From the NCBI RefSeq assembly GCF_000153725.1, contig NZ_DS022276.1, positions 1,335,386 through 1,399,385 of the forward strand: DNA of 64,000 bases, read 5' to 3'. The notes under the pieces are model-generated. The model did no database searches. It saw nothing but the letters and a program-made list of their open reading frames with translations, and had not been told where the DNA came from. Positions 9,427-21,305 of the stretch are shown in pieces (positions within the stretch are counted from its first letter, which is position 1; the number at the start of each line of letters is the position of its first letter). This DNA comes from Salipiger bermudensis HTCC2601. GTDB taxonomy: Bacteria; Pseudomonadota; Alphaproteobacteria; Rhodobacterales; Rhodobacteraceae. A program made the translations under genes and the position numbers.

Positions 9427-9672
9427 TCAGCTTCGGACTTTGCGCACGACCCAGATCAGCGCGCTGGCGCCGATGATGCCGACAATGAGCTGCGGCACCC
9501 AGGTGTTGGCCGCGTAGATGCCGAGCAGCGACAGCACGAAGTTGAGCACCACCGCGCCGACGATGCCGAGGATGACGTTCATCAGAATGCCGGTATCGGC
9601 CTTCATGATCATGCTGGCGATCCAGCCGGCCAGCCCGCCGACGATGATGGATGCAATCAGGCCGAGACCCAT
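9427..9672 (-). CDS. GlsB/YeaQ/YmgE family membrane protein
   Basis: An 81-residue protein of the transglycosylase-associated (GlsB/YeaQ/YmgE) family, a group of small stress-linked inner-membrane proteins. Three hydrophobic helices fill it, with the family-typical glycine-rich start IIVGGLAGWIASMIMK and the second helix NVILGIVGAVVLNFVLSLLG. The protein ends with a short basic tail (RKVRS). It immediately precedes the exchanger gene in the same direction (7-base gap), so the two likely share a promoter. Confidence 0.9.
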   Translation of the reverse strand: MGLGLIASIIVGGLAGWIASMIMKADTGILMNVILGIVGAVVLNFVLSLLGIYAANTWVPQLIVGIIGASALIWVVRKVRS

Positions 9673-9786
9673 GAGATATACCCCTGTCAGTTCCAGTTAA
9701 CAGAAAGGGAACATGCGGCGCGCCGGAAGGTTCCGCAGCGGGAGCCTCGGATCGGATTTGCGTCGCCCGGACCGCTGAAATGCAAC

Positions 9787-9810
9787 GCGGCGGCCCCGAA
9801 GGACCGCCGC
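9787..9810 (-). terminator. Terminator hairpin downstream of dapD
   Basis: On the minus strand a 10-base GC-rich stem (one G-U pair) closes on a TTCG loop, followed by GTTGCATTTC. It begins about 30 bases after the dapD stop. Confidence 0.6.
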
Positions 9811-9839
9811 GCGGAAGGCTTGGCGATGTCGTGCCGCGA

Positions 9840-10667
9840 TCAGTCGCGCAGCAGCTCGTTGATGCCGGTCTTGGAGCGGGTCTTCTCGTCGACGCGCTTG
9901 ACGATCACCGCGCAGTAGAGGTTCACGCCGTTCTTCGACGGCATGGTGCCAGCGACGACCACCGAGTAGGGCGGCACTTCGCCGTAGAACACTTCGCCGG
10001 TCTCGCGGTCGACGATCTTGGTCGACTGGCCGAGGAAGACGCCCATGCCGAGCACCGAGCCCTCGCGCACGATCACGCCCTCGACCACCTCGGAGCGGGC
10101 GCCGATGAAGCAGTTGTCCTCGATGATGGTCGGGCCGGCCTGCATGGGCTCGAGCACGCCACCGATGCCGACGCCGCCCGACAGGTGCACGCCCTTGCCG
10201 ATCTGCGCGCAGGAGCCGACGGTGGCCCAGGTGTCGACCATGGTGCCCTCGTCGACATAGGCGCCGAGGTTCACGAAGGACGGCATCAGCACCACGCCCG
10301 GCGCGATATAGGCCGACTTGCGCACCACGCAGTTCGGCACCGCACGGAAGCCCGCGGCCTTCCATTCGCTGTCGCCCCAGCCCTTGAACTTGCTGTCGAC
10401 CTTGTCCCACCAGCCGCTGCCCTGCGGGCCGCCGTCCTGCATCTCCATGTCCTTGATGCGGAAGCCGAGCAGAACCGCCTTCTTGGCCCACTGGTTGACG
10501 TGCCAGTTGCCGTCATCCAGCTTTTCCGCGACGCGCAGCGTGCCGCTGTCAAGCGCGTGGAGCGTGGCCTCGATGGCCTCGCGGGTTTCACCCCCGGTCG
10601 ACGGGGTGATGGTGTCGCGCGCCTCCCAGGCGGCTTCGATGGCGGCTTCGAGCTGTGCGTTGGACAT
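9840..10667 (-). CDS. dapD: 2,3,4,5-tetrahydropyridine-2,6-dicarboxylate N-succinyltransferase
   Basis: DapD transfers succinate from succinyl-CoA to tetrahydrodipicolinate, committing it to the succinylase route to diaminopimelate and lysine. The 275-residue length matches the family. A helical N-terminal domain is followed by a left-handed beta-helix built of hexapeptide repeats, visible from about residue 110 (for example [20 protein letters not shown], then [17 protein letters not shown]). The end has the typical [11 protein letters not shown]. It is divergent from the glyoxalase-like gene across a 100-base gap and is followed by its own terminator. Confidence 0.97.
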   Translation of the reverse strand: MSNAQLEAAIEAAWEARDTITPSTGGETREAIEATLHALDSGTLRVAEKLDDGNWHVNQWAKKAVLLGFRIKDMEMQDGGPQGSGWWDKVDSKFKGWGDSEWKAAGFRAVPNCVVRKSAYIAPGVVLMPSFVNLGAYVDEGTMVDTWATVGSCAQIGKGVHLSGGVGIGGVLEPMQAGPTIIEDNCFIGARSEVVEGVIVREGSVLGMGVFLGQSTKIVDRETGEVFYGEVPPYSVVVAGTMPSKNGVNLYCAVIVKRVDEKTRSKTGINELLRD

Positions 10668-10767
10668 CTGTGTCTCCTCGTGCGATCCGGTTTCCAGCCC
10701 TATAACGGGCGACCCGCCTTACGGCAACGCATCCCGAGGTCGCCCTTCGCAGGAAAGGATGAGACGC

Positions 10768-11163
10768 ATGGCCAAGGCAATCCACAGCATGATCCGGGTG
10801 CTCGACGAAGCGCGTTCGCTGGCCTTCTACGAGACCGCCTTCGGGCTCACCGTGGCGGACCGGCTCGACTTCCCCGAGTTCACGCTGGTCTATCTCTCGA
10901 ACGCCGAGACCGGGTTCGAACTCGAACTCACGGTGAACAAGGACCGCACCGAGCCCTACGACCTGGGCGACGGCTACGGCCACCTCGCGGTGTCGGTCGA
11001 TGATCTCGAGGCCGAGCACGCCCGCTTCACCGCCGAAGGCCTCAACCCGCGCAAGCTGGTGGAGTTCGCCCCGACGGGCGAGGTGGTGGCGAAGTTCTTC
11101 TTCGTAGCCGATCCCGACGGCTACCAGATCGAAGTGCTGGCCCGCGAGGGCCGCTTCGCCTGA
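10768..11163 (+). CDS. gloA: Lactoylglutathione lyase (glyoxalase I), VOC family
   Basis: Glyoxalase I converts the hemithioacetal of methylglyoxal and glutathione to S-lactoylglutathione. The 131-residue protein aligns by eye along its whole length with bacterial GloA. The four metal ligands are in place: His6, Glu53 (in ELELT), His72 (in GYGHLAVSVDD) and Glu122 (in DPDGYQIEV). I chose the ATG at 10768, with AGGA about 13 bases upstream; an ATG three codons earlier (10759) is also possible. The gene stands alone, divergent from dapD and convergent with rppH. A related VOC enzyme is possible but less likely given the full ligand set. Confidence 0.85.
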   Translation: MAKAIHSMIRVLDEARSLAFYETAFGLTVADRLDFPEFTLVYLSNAETGFELELTVNKDRTEPYDLGDGYGHLAVSVDDLEAEHARFTAEGLNPRKLVEFAPTGEVVAKFFFVADPDGYQIEVLAREGRFA

Positions 11164-11192
11164 GGCCGCCCACGCCTCAGTCGGCAAAACAA

Positions 11193-11218
11193 GACCCTGC
11201 GATATCGCTCGCAGGGTC
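11193..11218. terminator. Terminator between the glyoxalase-like gene and rppH
   Basis: A perfect 10-base stem (GACCCTGCGA / TCGCAGGGTC) with a TATCGC loop lies between the convergent genes. On the minus strand it is followed by TTGTTTTG, so it probably stops rppH transcripts best and may work both ways. Confidence 0.7.
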
Positions 11219-11292
11219 CCCTTGTCCGAAGGCATCCCTGGGCGCCGCGAACCCGCCGACCGCGAGGTGACAGGTGCGGGCGGCGACCAGCG

Positions 11293-11775
11293 TCAGAGAT
11301 GGCCCCGGAACGCGCTCAGTACCTTCTCGTAGACGTCGCGCTTGAACGGCACGATCTGGCCCACGACCTCGTCCGCCGCCAGCCAGCGCCAGGTCGAGAA
11401 CTCGGGATGCTCGGTGGCGATGTTCACCTGATCGTCACTGCCGTGGAAGCGCAGCAGGAACCACTTCTGCTCCTGCCCGCGATAGCGCCCCTTCCAGATC
11501 CGCGGCACGATGTCATGCGGCAGGTCGTAGGGCAGCCACTCCTCGGTCTCGGCCTCGACGCTCACCAGCTCCGGGGCCACGCCGGTCTCTTCCCAAAGCT
11601 CGCGCAGGGCCGCGTCGCGCGGGGCCTCGCCCTTGTCGACACCGCCCTGCGGCATCTGCCAGGCCGGCACCTCGCTGTCGATGCGCTGGCCGACAAAGAC
11701 CTCGTTGTCGGCATTCACGAGCATCACGCCGACGCAGGGGCGGTAGGGAAGCTTGGCGATGTCTTCGGGGGTCAT
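11293..11775 (-). CDS. rppH: RNA pyrophosphohydrolase
   Basis: RppH removes pyrophosphate from the 5' end of mRNAs, opening them to decay. The 160-residue Nudix hydrolase has a complete Nudix box at about residues 44-66 ([17 protein letters not shown] then WEETGV), preceded by the RppH-typical [11 protein letters not shown] and QMPQGG. The tail [21 protein letters not shown] is also characteristic. It lies downstream of ctpA on the same strand, but a strong hairpin (11800-11823) intervenes just 24 bases before its ATG. Confidence 0.94.
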   Translation of the reverse strand: MTPEDIAKLPYRPCVGVMLVNADNEVFVGQRIDSEVPAWQMPQGGVDKGEAPRDAALRELWEETGVAPELVSVEAETEEWLPYDLPHDIVPRIWKGRYRGQEQKWFLLRFHGSDDQVNIATEHPEFSTWRWLAADEVVGQIVPFKRDVYEKVLSAFRGHL

Positions 11776-11799
11776 GTGGCGGCCTTGTGCTGAAAGAAG

Positions 11800-11823
11800 A
11801 AGGGCGGGGAATTCCCCGCCCTT
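11800..11823 (-). terminator. Hairpin terminator after ctpA, in the rppH leader
   Basis: A perfect 10-base stem, AAGGGCGGGG paired with CCCCGCCCTT around AATT, is followed on the minus strand by CTTCTTTCAG. It starts 7 bases after the ctpA stop and ends about 24 bases before the rppH ATG. Confidence 0.7.
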
Positions 11824-11830
11824 TCCCCTA

Positions 11831-13177
11831 TCACTCGAGGTTCTCGGTTTCGAGCACCGTCAGACCCTTGAGGATGTCGATCGCGTAGGCGAGCTGGTAA
11901 TCCTCTTCGCGCAGCGCGGCGGCCTGCTCGGCCTGCTCGCGTTCCTGCTCGATCTGGCGGATTTCCTCTTCGCTGAGGCTGTCATTGTCGAGACGGCCAC
12001 GCAGGTCGGCCTCGGAGCGGCTGAACGGGTTCGCCGCCTCCTCCTCGCCGTCATCCGGGCGCGGGCGCGGCTGTTCCACGACGATGTCGGGCGACACACC
12101 AAGCGCCTGGATCGAGCGGCCCGACGGCGTGTAGTAGCGCGCGGTGGTCAGGCGCATGGCGCCGTCGCCGCGCACCGGCATCACGGTCTGGACCGAGCCC
12201 TTGCCGAAGCTCTTGGTGCCCACCACGACCGCGCGGCGGTGATCCTGCAGCGCGCCGGCAACGATTTCCGAGGCCGAGGCAGAGCCGCCGTTGATCAGCA
12301 CGACCATCGGCTTGCCGCTGGCCAGATCGCCCTCGCTGGCGTTGTAGCGGTCGCCATCCTGCGGGTCGCGGCCCCGGGTCGAGACGATTTCGCCCTTGTT
12401 GAGGAACGCGTCCGAAACCTTGATCGCCTGGGTCAGCAGGCCGCCGGGGTTGTTGCGCAGGTCGAGCACCACACCGTTCACCTCATCAAGGCCGCCGGCC
12501 TCTTCGATGCGCTCGGCAAGCCCTTCCGACAGGTTCGGGAAGGTCTGGTCATTGAAGGTGGTGACGCGCAGCACCACGGTGTCGCCCTCGAGACGGGTAC
12601 GCACGGCGGTGAGCGTGATGGTGTCGCGGGTGATGGTCACGTCGAAGGGCTCTTCCTCGCCCTCGCGCGCAACGGTGATCACGATGTCGGACCCAACCGG
12701 GCCGCGCATCAGGTCGACCGCCTCGTCCAGCGTCATGCCCAGCACGCTCTCGCCATCGACATGGGTGATGAAGTCGCCGGCCTCGATGCCGGCCTCGAAG
12801 GCGGGCGTGTCGTCGATCGGCGACACCACCTTCACAAAGCCGTCTTCCTGCGTCACCTCGATGCCGAGACCGCCGAACTCGCCGCGGGTCTGCACCCGCA
12901 TGTCCTCGGCGTCGTCCGGGGGAAGGTAGCTCGAATGCGGGTCGAGCGAGGTCAGCATCCCGTTGATCGCGGCCTCGATCAGGTCGCCCTCGTCGACCTC
13001 TTCGACATATTGCGCGCGGATGCGCTCGAAGATGTCGCCGAACAGGTCGAGCTGTTCGTAGACACTGCCGGACTTCTCGCTCTCCTGCGCCAGGAGCGGC
13101 CCGACAAACTGCGTTGTCGCGACGACGCCGGCGACCGTGCCACCGAGCGCGGCCATCAGAAACTTGTTCATGCCCAT
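11831..13177 (-). CDS. ctpA: S41 family carboxyl-terminal processing protease
   Basis: A periplasmic serine protease that cleaves proteins at their C-termini. The 448-residue protein has an N-terminal hydrophobic segment (about 5-30), a PDZ domain at about 95-180 and the S41 domain after it. The nucleophile region GSASASE is at 298-304 and the general-base lysine, in TKSFGKG, is at 326. The C-terminus is a Glu/Gln-rich helix. The start lies 1 base after the envC stop, so the two are co-transcribed. CtpA-type proteases often act with or on peptidoglycan hydrolases, and the next gene upstream encodes an EnvC-like hydrolase activator. Confidence 0.94.
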   Translation of the reverse strand: MGMNKFLMAALGGTVAGVVATTQFVGPLLAQESEKSGSVYEQLDLFGDIFERIRAQYVEEVDEGDLIEAAINGMLTSLDPHSSYLPPDDAEDMRVQTRGEFGGLGIEVTQEDGFVKVVSPIDDTPAFEAGIEAGDFITHVDGESVLGMTLDEAVDLMRGPVGSDIVITVAREGEEEPFDVTITRDTITLTAVRTRLEGDTVVLRVTTFNDQTFPNLSEGLAERIEEAGGLDEVNGVVLDLRNNPGGLLTQAIKVSDAFLNKGEIVSTRGRDPQDGDRYNASEGDLASGKPMVVLINGGSASASEIVAGALQDHRRAVVVGTKSFGKGSVQTVMPVRGDGAMRLTTARYYTPSGRSIQALGVSPDIVVEQPRPRPDDGEEEAANPFSRSEADLRGRLDNDSLSEEEIRQIEQEREQAEQAAALREEDYQLAYAIDILKGLTVLETENLE

Positions 13178-13178
13178 A

Positions 13179-14294
13179 TCATCCCTTGTCGCTTGCGAAC
13201 CACGTGAGCGGGTCCACGGGCCTGTCGCCCTGTCTGACCTCTATATAGAGCGTTTCCGTGCGTCCAGCGCCACCCCCTTCAACAGATGGTGACGGGTCGC
13301 GTCCCGCAGCGCGGCCGCCCATCAGCCCCACCGGGCTGCCTGCGGGCAGCACTTCGCCGGTCTGGCCATAGAGCACGTCGAGCCCGGCAAACACGAAAAG
13401 CAGGTCGGGCTGGAGCTCGAGAATCGTCACCAGACCGTAATCGAGCAGCGGTCCGCTATAGCGCACGGTGGCCGCGGTGGGCGTGGTCACGAGCGCCTCG
13501 GGCAGGGTCGCGACCACGATTCCGGGGCGGGTGACGCCGGCGGCATCGGCCTCTCCGGCGCGCCGCAGGATCTCACCCTGCACCGGCATCCCGAGCGCGC
13601 CCTTGCGGTCGTCGATCGGCGGCAGCTGGGTGCGGGTCTCGTCCTCGGTGATCTGCGAGAGCCCGCTGGCAAAGCCCTGCAGCGTCTCGGTCGAGGAGAT
13701 CAGGATCGCGGTGCGGATCGGGTCCTCGGTGAAGCGCTTGGGCAGGTCGGTGCGGTCGGCCACCGCCTGGCTGAGCTCGGTGCGGGCCTCCTGCACGCCG
13801 GTGAGCCCCTGCTGGAGCGTCTGGGCGGCGCTCTGCTGCAACGTTCGCAGCGCGGTGACCTCCTCGAGATCCGAGCGCAGCGCTTCGGCCTGCGCGTTCA
13901 GCCCCGGCGTCACCGCCGCCAGCATCATGCCCGCGCGCGCAGCGCCCACCGGGCCGTCGGGATGCAGCATGGCGCCCGGTGCGGCGCGCCCGCCCATGCT
14001 CGACAAGACACCCAGAAGCTGGGCGATCTCGGCCTCCTGCCCCTGCAGGCGGCGGCTCAGCTCGGTCTCGCGGATGGCCGCCTCACGCAGCCCGTCGCGC
14101 ATCGCGGCAAGGCCCGCCTCGTAGGCCTTCACCGTGGTGGTCAGCGCCCGCACGCGGTCGCGCGCGCTCTCAGCCCGGTCGAGCTGCTCCGAAGCCTCTT
14201 CGAGCGCCCCGGCGGCCTGGCGCGCGGCAGCGCCCGGATCCTGCGCCAGGACCGGGGCGGCGAGCAGCGACAGGATCAGCGTCAGCCGCAGCAT
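13179..14294 (-). CDS. envC: EnvC-like murein hydrolase activator
   Basis: This 371-residue exported protein has a clear signal peptide (MLRLTLILSLLAAPVLAQD), a long coiled-coil region to about residue 180, and a C-terminal LytM/M23-like domain. The C-terminal domain lacks the zinc-binding histidine motifs of active endopeptidases: the region around YSGPLLDYGLVTILEL has no H-x3-D. That is the state of EnvC, which activates amidases instead of cutting peptidoglycan itself. The start overlaps the gpmI stop by one base (TGATG), and ctpA follows by one base, so gpmI-envC-ctpA is one operon. Confidence 0.85.
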   Translation of the reverse strand: MLRLTLILSLLAAPVLAQDPGAAARQAAGALEEASEQLDRAESARDRVRALTTTVKAYEAGLAAMRDGLREAAIRETELSRRLQGQEAEIAQLLGVLSSMGGRAAPGAMLHPDGPVGAARAGMMLAAVTPGLNAQAEALRSDLEEVTALRTLQQSAAQTLQQGLTGVQEARTELSQAVADRTDLPKRFTEDPIRTAILISSTETLQGFASGLSQITEDETRTQLPPIDDRKGALGMPVQGEILRRAGEADAAGVTRPGIVVATLPEALVTTPTAATVRYSGPLLDYGLVTILELQPDLLFVFAGLDVLYGQTGEVLPAGSPVGLMGGRAAGRDPSPSVEGGGAGRTETLYIEVRQGDRPVDPLTWFASDKG

Positions 14295-15808
14295 CAGTCG
14301 ATGAGACTCGTCCCGGTCATCTCTTCCGGCCGGTCGAGTCCCATCAGCTGCAGCAGCGTCGGCGCCACGTCGGCGAGCCGGCCGTCATGCACAGTGGCGC
14401 CCTCGGGGCCGCCGAACAGGATCACCGGCACGAGATTGGTGGTGTGGGCGGTGTGCGGACCGTCGGTGGCCTCGTCCCACATGGTCTCGCAATTGCCGTG
14501 ATCGGCGATCACCACCATCGCGCCGCCGGCCTTCTCGAGCGCCGAGACGACCTTGCCGAGCCCGTCATCGACCGCCTCGCAGGCCTTGATCGCGGCCTCG
14601 AGATCGCCGGTATGGCCGACCATGTCCGGGTTGGCGAAATTGGTCACGATCAGGTCGTAGCCGGCCTCGATGGCCTCGACGAACTTCTCGGCCACCTCGG
14701 GCTCGGACATCTCGGGCTGCATGTCGTAGGTCGCCACCTTGGGCGATTTGGGCATGAAGCGGTCCTCGCCCTCCTCCGGGGTCTCCTTACCGCCGTTGAG
14801 GAAGAAGGTCACGTGCGGGTATTTCTCGGTCTCGGCGAGGCGGAACTGCCGCCGCCCGTGCTTGGCCACCCATTCGCCGAGCGTATTGACGATCTCGCGC
14901 TTGGGATAGGCGGTGGTCATGTAGGCGTTGTGATCGTCGGAATACTCGACCATGCCGAGCAGCGCCGAGAGCTCGGGCTTGTCGCGCTCGAACCCGTCGA
15001 AGTCCGGCGCGCCGACCGCCTTGAGGATCTCGCGGGCACGGTCGGCGCGGAAGTTCATGCAGAAAAAGCCGTCGCCCGCGTCCAGCCCCGCGTAGCCGTC
15101 GATCACCGTGGCCGGGATGAACTCGTCGGTCTTGCCGTTGGCGTAGCTCTGGCTGACGGCGGTCACCGGGTCGGGCGCGGTCTCGCCCTTGGCGAGGATC
15201 ATCGCGTCATAGGCCTGCTGGATCCGCTCCCAGCGGTTGTCGCGGTCCATGGCGTAGTAGCGGCCGATGACGGTGCCGATGGAGGCGCCTTCGGGCAGGC
15301 TGTCGCCGAGGTCCTTCACGAAGGCCTCGCCGGATTTCGGCGCCACGTCGCGGCCATCGGTGATGGCGTGGATGATGACGTTGCAGCCAAGGTCGGTGAG
15401 CATCTTCACGCCGGCCTTGATGTGTTCGATATGGCCATGCACGCCGCCATCCGAGACCACGCCCATCACATGCGCGGTGCCGCCAGCGTCGAGAACCTTG
15501 GCGGCGAAGGACTTGATCGCCTCGTTGTCGAAGAACGAGCCGTCCTCGATGGCAAGGTCGATCTGGCCCAGATCCATCGCCACGACCCGGCCCGCGCCGA
15601 TATTGGTGTGGCCGACTTCCGAGTTGCCCATCTGCCCCGACGGCAGCCCCACATCCGGTCCGAAGGTCACCAGCGTGGCGTGCGGGCAGGAGGCGTAGAG
15701 CCTGTCCATGGTCGGGGTCTTGGCGAGCTTCGGCGCGTTGAACGCCTCCTCCTCGCGCAGGCCCCAGCCGTCGAGAATGGTCAGGACAACGGGTTTCGGC
15801 GTGGTCAT
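14294..15808 (-). CDS. gpmI: 2,3-bisphosphoglycerate-independent phosphoglycerate mutase
   Basis: GpmI interconverts 3- and 2-phosphoglycerate in glycolysis and gluconeogenesis using two Mn2+ ions and a phosphoserine intermediate. The 504-residue length is typical. Visible are the metal-site ILDGWG (Asp13), the catalytic serine Ser63 in GNSEVGH, the FNFRAD-like FRADRARE, and the C-terminal VIADHGNCE with HTTNLVPVI. An AGGAGGG sequence lies upstream of the ATG. It heads the gpmI-envC-ctpA operon, and its promoter must lie in the 15809-16000 region. Confidence 0.97.
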   Translation of the reverse strand: MTTPKPVVLTILDGWGLREEEAFNAPKLAKTPTMDRLYASCPHATLVTFGPDVGLPSGQMGNSEVGHTNIGAGRVVAMDLGQIDLAIEDGSFFDNEAIKSFAAKVLDAGGTAHVMGVVSDGGVHGHIEHIKAGVKMLTDLGCNVIIHAITDGRDVAPKSGEAFVKDLGDSLPEGASIGTVIGRYYAMDRDNRWERIQQAYDAMILAKGETAPDPVTAVSQSYANGKTDEFIPATVIDGYAGLDAGDGFFCMNFRADRAREILKAVGAPDFDGFERDKPELSALLGMVEYSDDHNAYMTTAYPKREIVNTLGEWVAKHGRRQFRLAETEKYPHVTFFLNGGKETPEEGEDRFMPKSPKVATYDMQPEMSEPEVAEKFVEAIEAGYDLIVTNFANPDMVGHTGDLEAAIKACEAVDDGLGKVVSALEKAGGAMVVIADHGNCETMWDEATDGPHTAHTTNLVPVILFGGPEGATVHDGRLADVAPTLLQLMGLDRPEEMTGTSLID

Positions 15809-16030
15809 GTGGGAGGCCCTCCTGATGCGGTCAGGGCAGGCTTAGCAGGGTTGACGAGGGATGTGGAGAGGACGCAGCGCCGCGCGGTCGGGATGGTCTT
15901 TCGGGCAATAGCGTTTTGCCGAGCTCAGGTCGGAAGTACGGGCCGCGCAAGCGGCGGGACGCGCCTTCCGGATGTGCGCCTGTAGCGCTCTCGCCTATGG
16001 CCAAGGTCCGATCAACAGAGCAAGCCGCGC

Positions 16031-16158
16031 AAGCGCCGGACCGTGGTTTGGCGCTCGTCCCGTCGAACCCCTCGATTTATCCCGGCCAAGTCCGAAGGAC
16101 CTCGACACGCCGCGCTGATGTCACCAAAGCGCCAGACCGCGGTGACGGTCCGGCGTTT
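16031..16158. repeat. Pair of related palindromic repeats
   Basis: AAGCGCCGGACCGTGGT (16031-16047) and AAGCGCCAGACCGCGGT (16127-16143) match at 15 of 17 positions and are 96 bases apart. Each begins an inverted repeat: the first closes with GGCGCT, the second with CGGTCCGGCGTTTG. They may be a degenerate intergenic repeat family or binding sites upstream of gpmI. Confidence 0.55.
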
Positions 16159-16212
16159 GCGCAGCGCCCTTCGGGCTTGATTCCGCGCCGGGGCATTGTC
16201 CAGACGCGAACA

Positions 16213-16236
16213 AGGCGGGCCGTCTCCGCCCCGCCT
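16213..16236 (-). terminator. Candidate terminator downstream of carB
   Basis: A 7-base stem, AGGCGGG with CCCGCCT, and a 10-base loop; read on the minus strand it is followed by TGTTCG. It comes about 110 bases after the carB stop and directly after the 17-codon ORF. The T-tract is weak. Confidence 0.4.
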
Positions 16237-16241
16237 GGATC

Positions 16242-16295
16242 CTATTTCTCGTGAATGCCCTTGAAAGGCGCCTTGCTCGAGGTCTTCTGATCCAT
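16242..16295 (-). CDS. Possible 17-residue small ORF downstream of carB
   Basis: On the minus strand ATG to TAG encodes MDQKTSSKAPFKGIHEK, a basic peptide, placed between the carB stop and a hairpin. A purine-rich GGGGC lies 7 bases before the ATG. Its composition is less GC-driven than other open frames in this gap. I cannot tell whether it is translated. Confidence 0.25.
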   Translation of the reverse strand: MDQKTSSKAPFKGIHEK

Positions 16296-16344
16296 GAAGC
16301 GCCCCGTCTTGCTGGCGCGCTTCCCTCAGCTTGCGTTCAGAGCC

Positions 16345-19677
<3,333 letters not shown>

Positions 19678-19833
19678 GTCTCGACCTCTGACTTGGGGCG
19701 TGTTCCGGGCGTTTTCTGCAGGCATGCGACGACGTGCGGAGGAGTCGCAGCTGCCCGCAAATTGTCGTGCGTTATAGACATCGGAAGGCGCGCTGCAACC
19801 CCATACCGTTCGCGCTGACACGCCTTCGGGCGA

Positions 19834-19855
19834 AGAATTTTCGGACGAAAATTCT
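19834..19855. terminator. AT-rich palindromic terminator-like element after cfa
   Basis: A perfect inverted repeat, AGAATTTTCG and CGAAAATTCT separated by GA. It lies about 34 bases after the cfa stop on the minus strand and upstream of carB. It is closely similar to the palindrome at 7953-7976. Confidence 0.65.
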
Positions 19856-19888
19856 CCGTGCCTGACGTGGGGGCCGTCGCGGTCCGCG

Positions 19889-21121
19889 CTACTGGGCGGC
19901 CTGCATCATCCGGTCATCGCCTTGACCGCGAGAAAGGTAGTCACGGGTCACCGGCACCGCGTCCTGCCTGTGGGCGAGCTGGAGGTGGAAGACGCCCTGA
20001 TACATCTCCTCGAAAGTCGCTTCACAAGCAACGAGATAGAAGCGCCACATGCGCACGAAGGTCTCGTCGTACATCTCGCGTACCTTGGGCAGTGCCGCCT
20101 CGAACCGCGCCCGCCAGTGGTGCAGGGTCGGGCCGTAATGGCCGCGCAGCACCTCGACATCGGTGGCCCAGAGTCCGGTCTTCTCGACCGAGGCCGAAAC
20201 CTCCGAGAGCGAAGGGACATAGCCGCCGGGGAAGATGTACTTGTCGAGCCACATCGACGTGGGCTGCGGTTCAGATAGGTGGCCGATGGTGTGAATCAGG
20301 GCGATTCCATCCTCGGCGAGCAGCTCGTCGACCTTCGCGAAATAGGAATCGAGATGCGGGAAGCCGACATGCTCGAGCATGCCCACGCTGACGATCCGGT
20401 CGAAGGTTTCACCAACCTTTCGATAATCAAGCAGCCGGAACTCCACCTTGTCCGAGAGCCCTGCCTCCTCGGCCCGGGCCTGCGCCGTGGCGAGCTGGTT
20501 CTCCGACAGCGTCACCCCCACAACCCGTGCGCCGTAATCACGCGCCAGCGTCAGCGCCATGCCGCCCCAGCCGCAGCCGATATCCAGCACCCTCATCCCC
20601 GGCGTGATCCGCAGCTTGCGCGCGATCAGATCCTTCTTCGCCGCCTGCGCCGCCTCGAGCGTCATGTCCGGGCGGGCGAAATAAGCGCAACTGTACTGCA
20701 TGTCCTCGTCGAGGAAGAGGCGGTAGAGATCGTCGGAGATATCGTAGTGATGCTGCACGTTCTTCTGCGACCGCAGCGGATTGTTGCGCTGCTCGATGCC
20801 GCGGGTCCAGCCGCGCAGCGCCTGCACCGTATCGAACCACCTGGGCATCGCGCCCGATTGCTGGTTGCGGATCAGCAAAGCCATGAACGGGTAGAGCTGC
20901 TCCGGCGACACGTCGATGCGGCCATCCATGTAGCCTTCACCCAGCGCCAGCACCGGGCGCTGGCCAAGCTCGCGCACGATGCTCTCCTCGGTGAGCCGCA
21001 CCTTGGCCTCGAGATCGCCGCCCGGCCCGTAGGCGGTGATGCGTCCATCGGGCCATGTGACGCCCAGACGGCCCGTCACAACGAGTTTTGCCAACATCTT
21101 GTCGAGGACGGTTCTCCACAT
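19889..21121 (-). CDS. cfa: Cyclopropane-fatty-acyl-phospholipid synthase family methyltransferase
   Basis: Enzymes of this family transfer a methylene group from S-adenosylmethionine to unsaturated acyl chains of membrane phospholipids. The 410-residue protein has an N-terminal domain that includes [16 protein letters not shown], the SAM-binding motif [16 protein letters not shown] in the middle, followed by GVTLSENQ, and the family-typical [14 protein letters not shown] and [16 protein letters not shown] chose the ATG at 21121 (MWRTVLDKM), preceded by GGGGG; an ATG seven codons earlier exists. It is divergent from aspS across a gap containing a TTAACC palindrome. The exact lipid product is not certain, as related alphaproteobacterial enzymes vary. 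Confidence 0.9.
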   Translation of the reverse strand: MWRTVLDKMLAKLVVTGRLGVTWPDGRITAYGPGGDLEAKVRLTEESIVRELGQRPVLALGEGYMDGRIDVSPEQLYPFMALLIRNQQSGAMPRWFDTVQALRGWTRGIEQRNNPLRSQKNVQHHYDISDDLYRLFLDEDMQYSCAYFARPDMTLEAAQAAKKDLIARKLRITPGMRVLDIGCGWGGMALTLARDYGARVVGVTLSENQLATAQARAEEAGLSDKVEFRLLDYRKVGETFDRIVSVGMLEHVGFPHLDSYFAKVDELLAEDGIALIHTIGHLSEPQPTSMWLDKYIFPGGYVPSLSEVSASVEKTGLWATDVEVLRGHYGPTLHHWRARFEAALPKVREMYDETFVRMWRFYLVACEATFEEMYQGVFHLQLAHRQDAVPVTRDYLSRGQGDDRMMQAAQ

Positions 21122-21181
21122 ACCGGACCCCCTTTTTTGCAATGAATTCAGCCAAGCCTCACGCGGGGAAACGCACCGCGG

Positions 21182-21201
21182 GCATTAACCAAGGTTAACG
21201 C
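21182..21201. promoter_or_regulatory. TTAACC-N2-GGTTAA palindrome between cfa and aspS
   Basis: Arms TTAACC (21185-21190) and GGTTAA (21193-21198) flank AA, with further partial symmetry outside. It sits in the divergent control region, 40 bases upstream of the aspS -35 element. TTAA half-sites six bases apart resemble, but do not match, the CtrA consensus TTAA-N7-TTAA. Confidence 0.35.
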
Positions 21202-21237
21202 CTGCCGCCTTTTCGGCAAGATACCGGCCCCATTCGC

Positions 21238-21266
21238 TTGACTTCCGGCCCTTCGCGCGGTGTATC
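21238..21266 (+). promoter_or_regulatory. Candidate sigma-70 type promoter for aspS
   Basis: TTGACT (21238-21243) and TGTATC (21261-21266) are 17 bases apart. The predicted start near 21273 gives a leader of about 33 bases before the aspS ATG. Confidence 0.5.
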
Positions 21267-21305
21267 GGCGCCTAACTTTCCAGCAGCTTCCAAAGGGCTC
21301 CCGAT

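Larger units (their letters stand above)
15809..16344. other. Long intergenic region between gpmI and carB
   Basis: This 536-base stretch lies upstream of gpmI and downstream of carB (both minus strand). It holds a pair of related palindromes (16031-16055 and 16125-16158), a possible 17-codon ORF (16242-16295) and a hairpin (16213-16236). Larger open frames on the plus strand are rich in arginine and proline and look like GC-driven artefacts. Confidence 0.6.

Noticed and set aside
13179-14294. Active M23 peptidoglycan endopeptidase
   Set aside because: The zinc-binding histidines are absent from the LytM-like domain, so an EnvC-type activator role is more likely.
15916-16254. A 112-codon plus-strand frame in the gpmI-carB gap
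   Set aside because: Arg/Pro/Ala-rich translation with no recognisable motif, no Shine-Dalgarno sequence, and it runs across the palindromic repeats.
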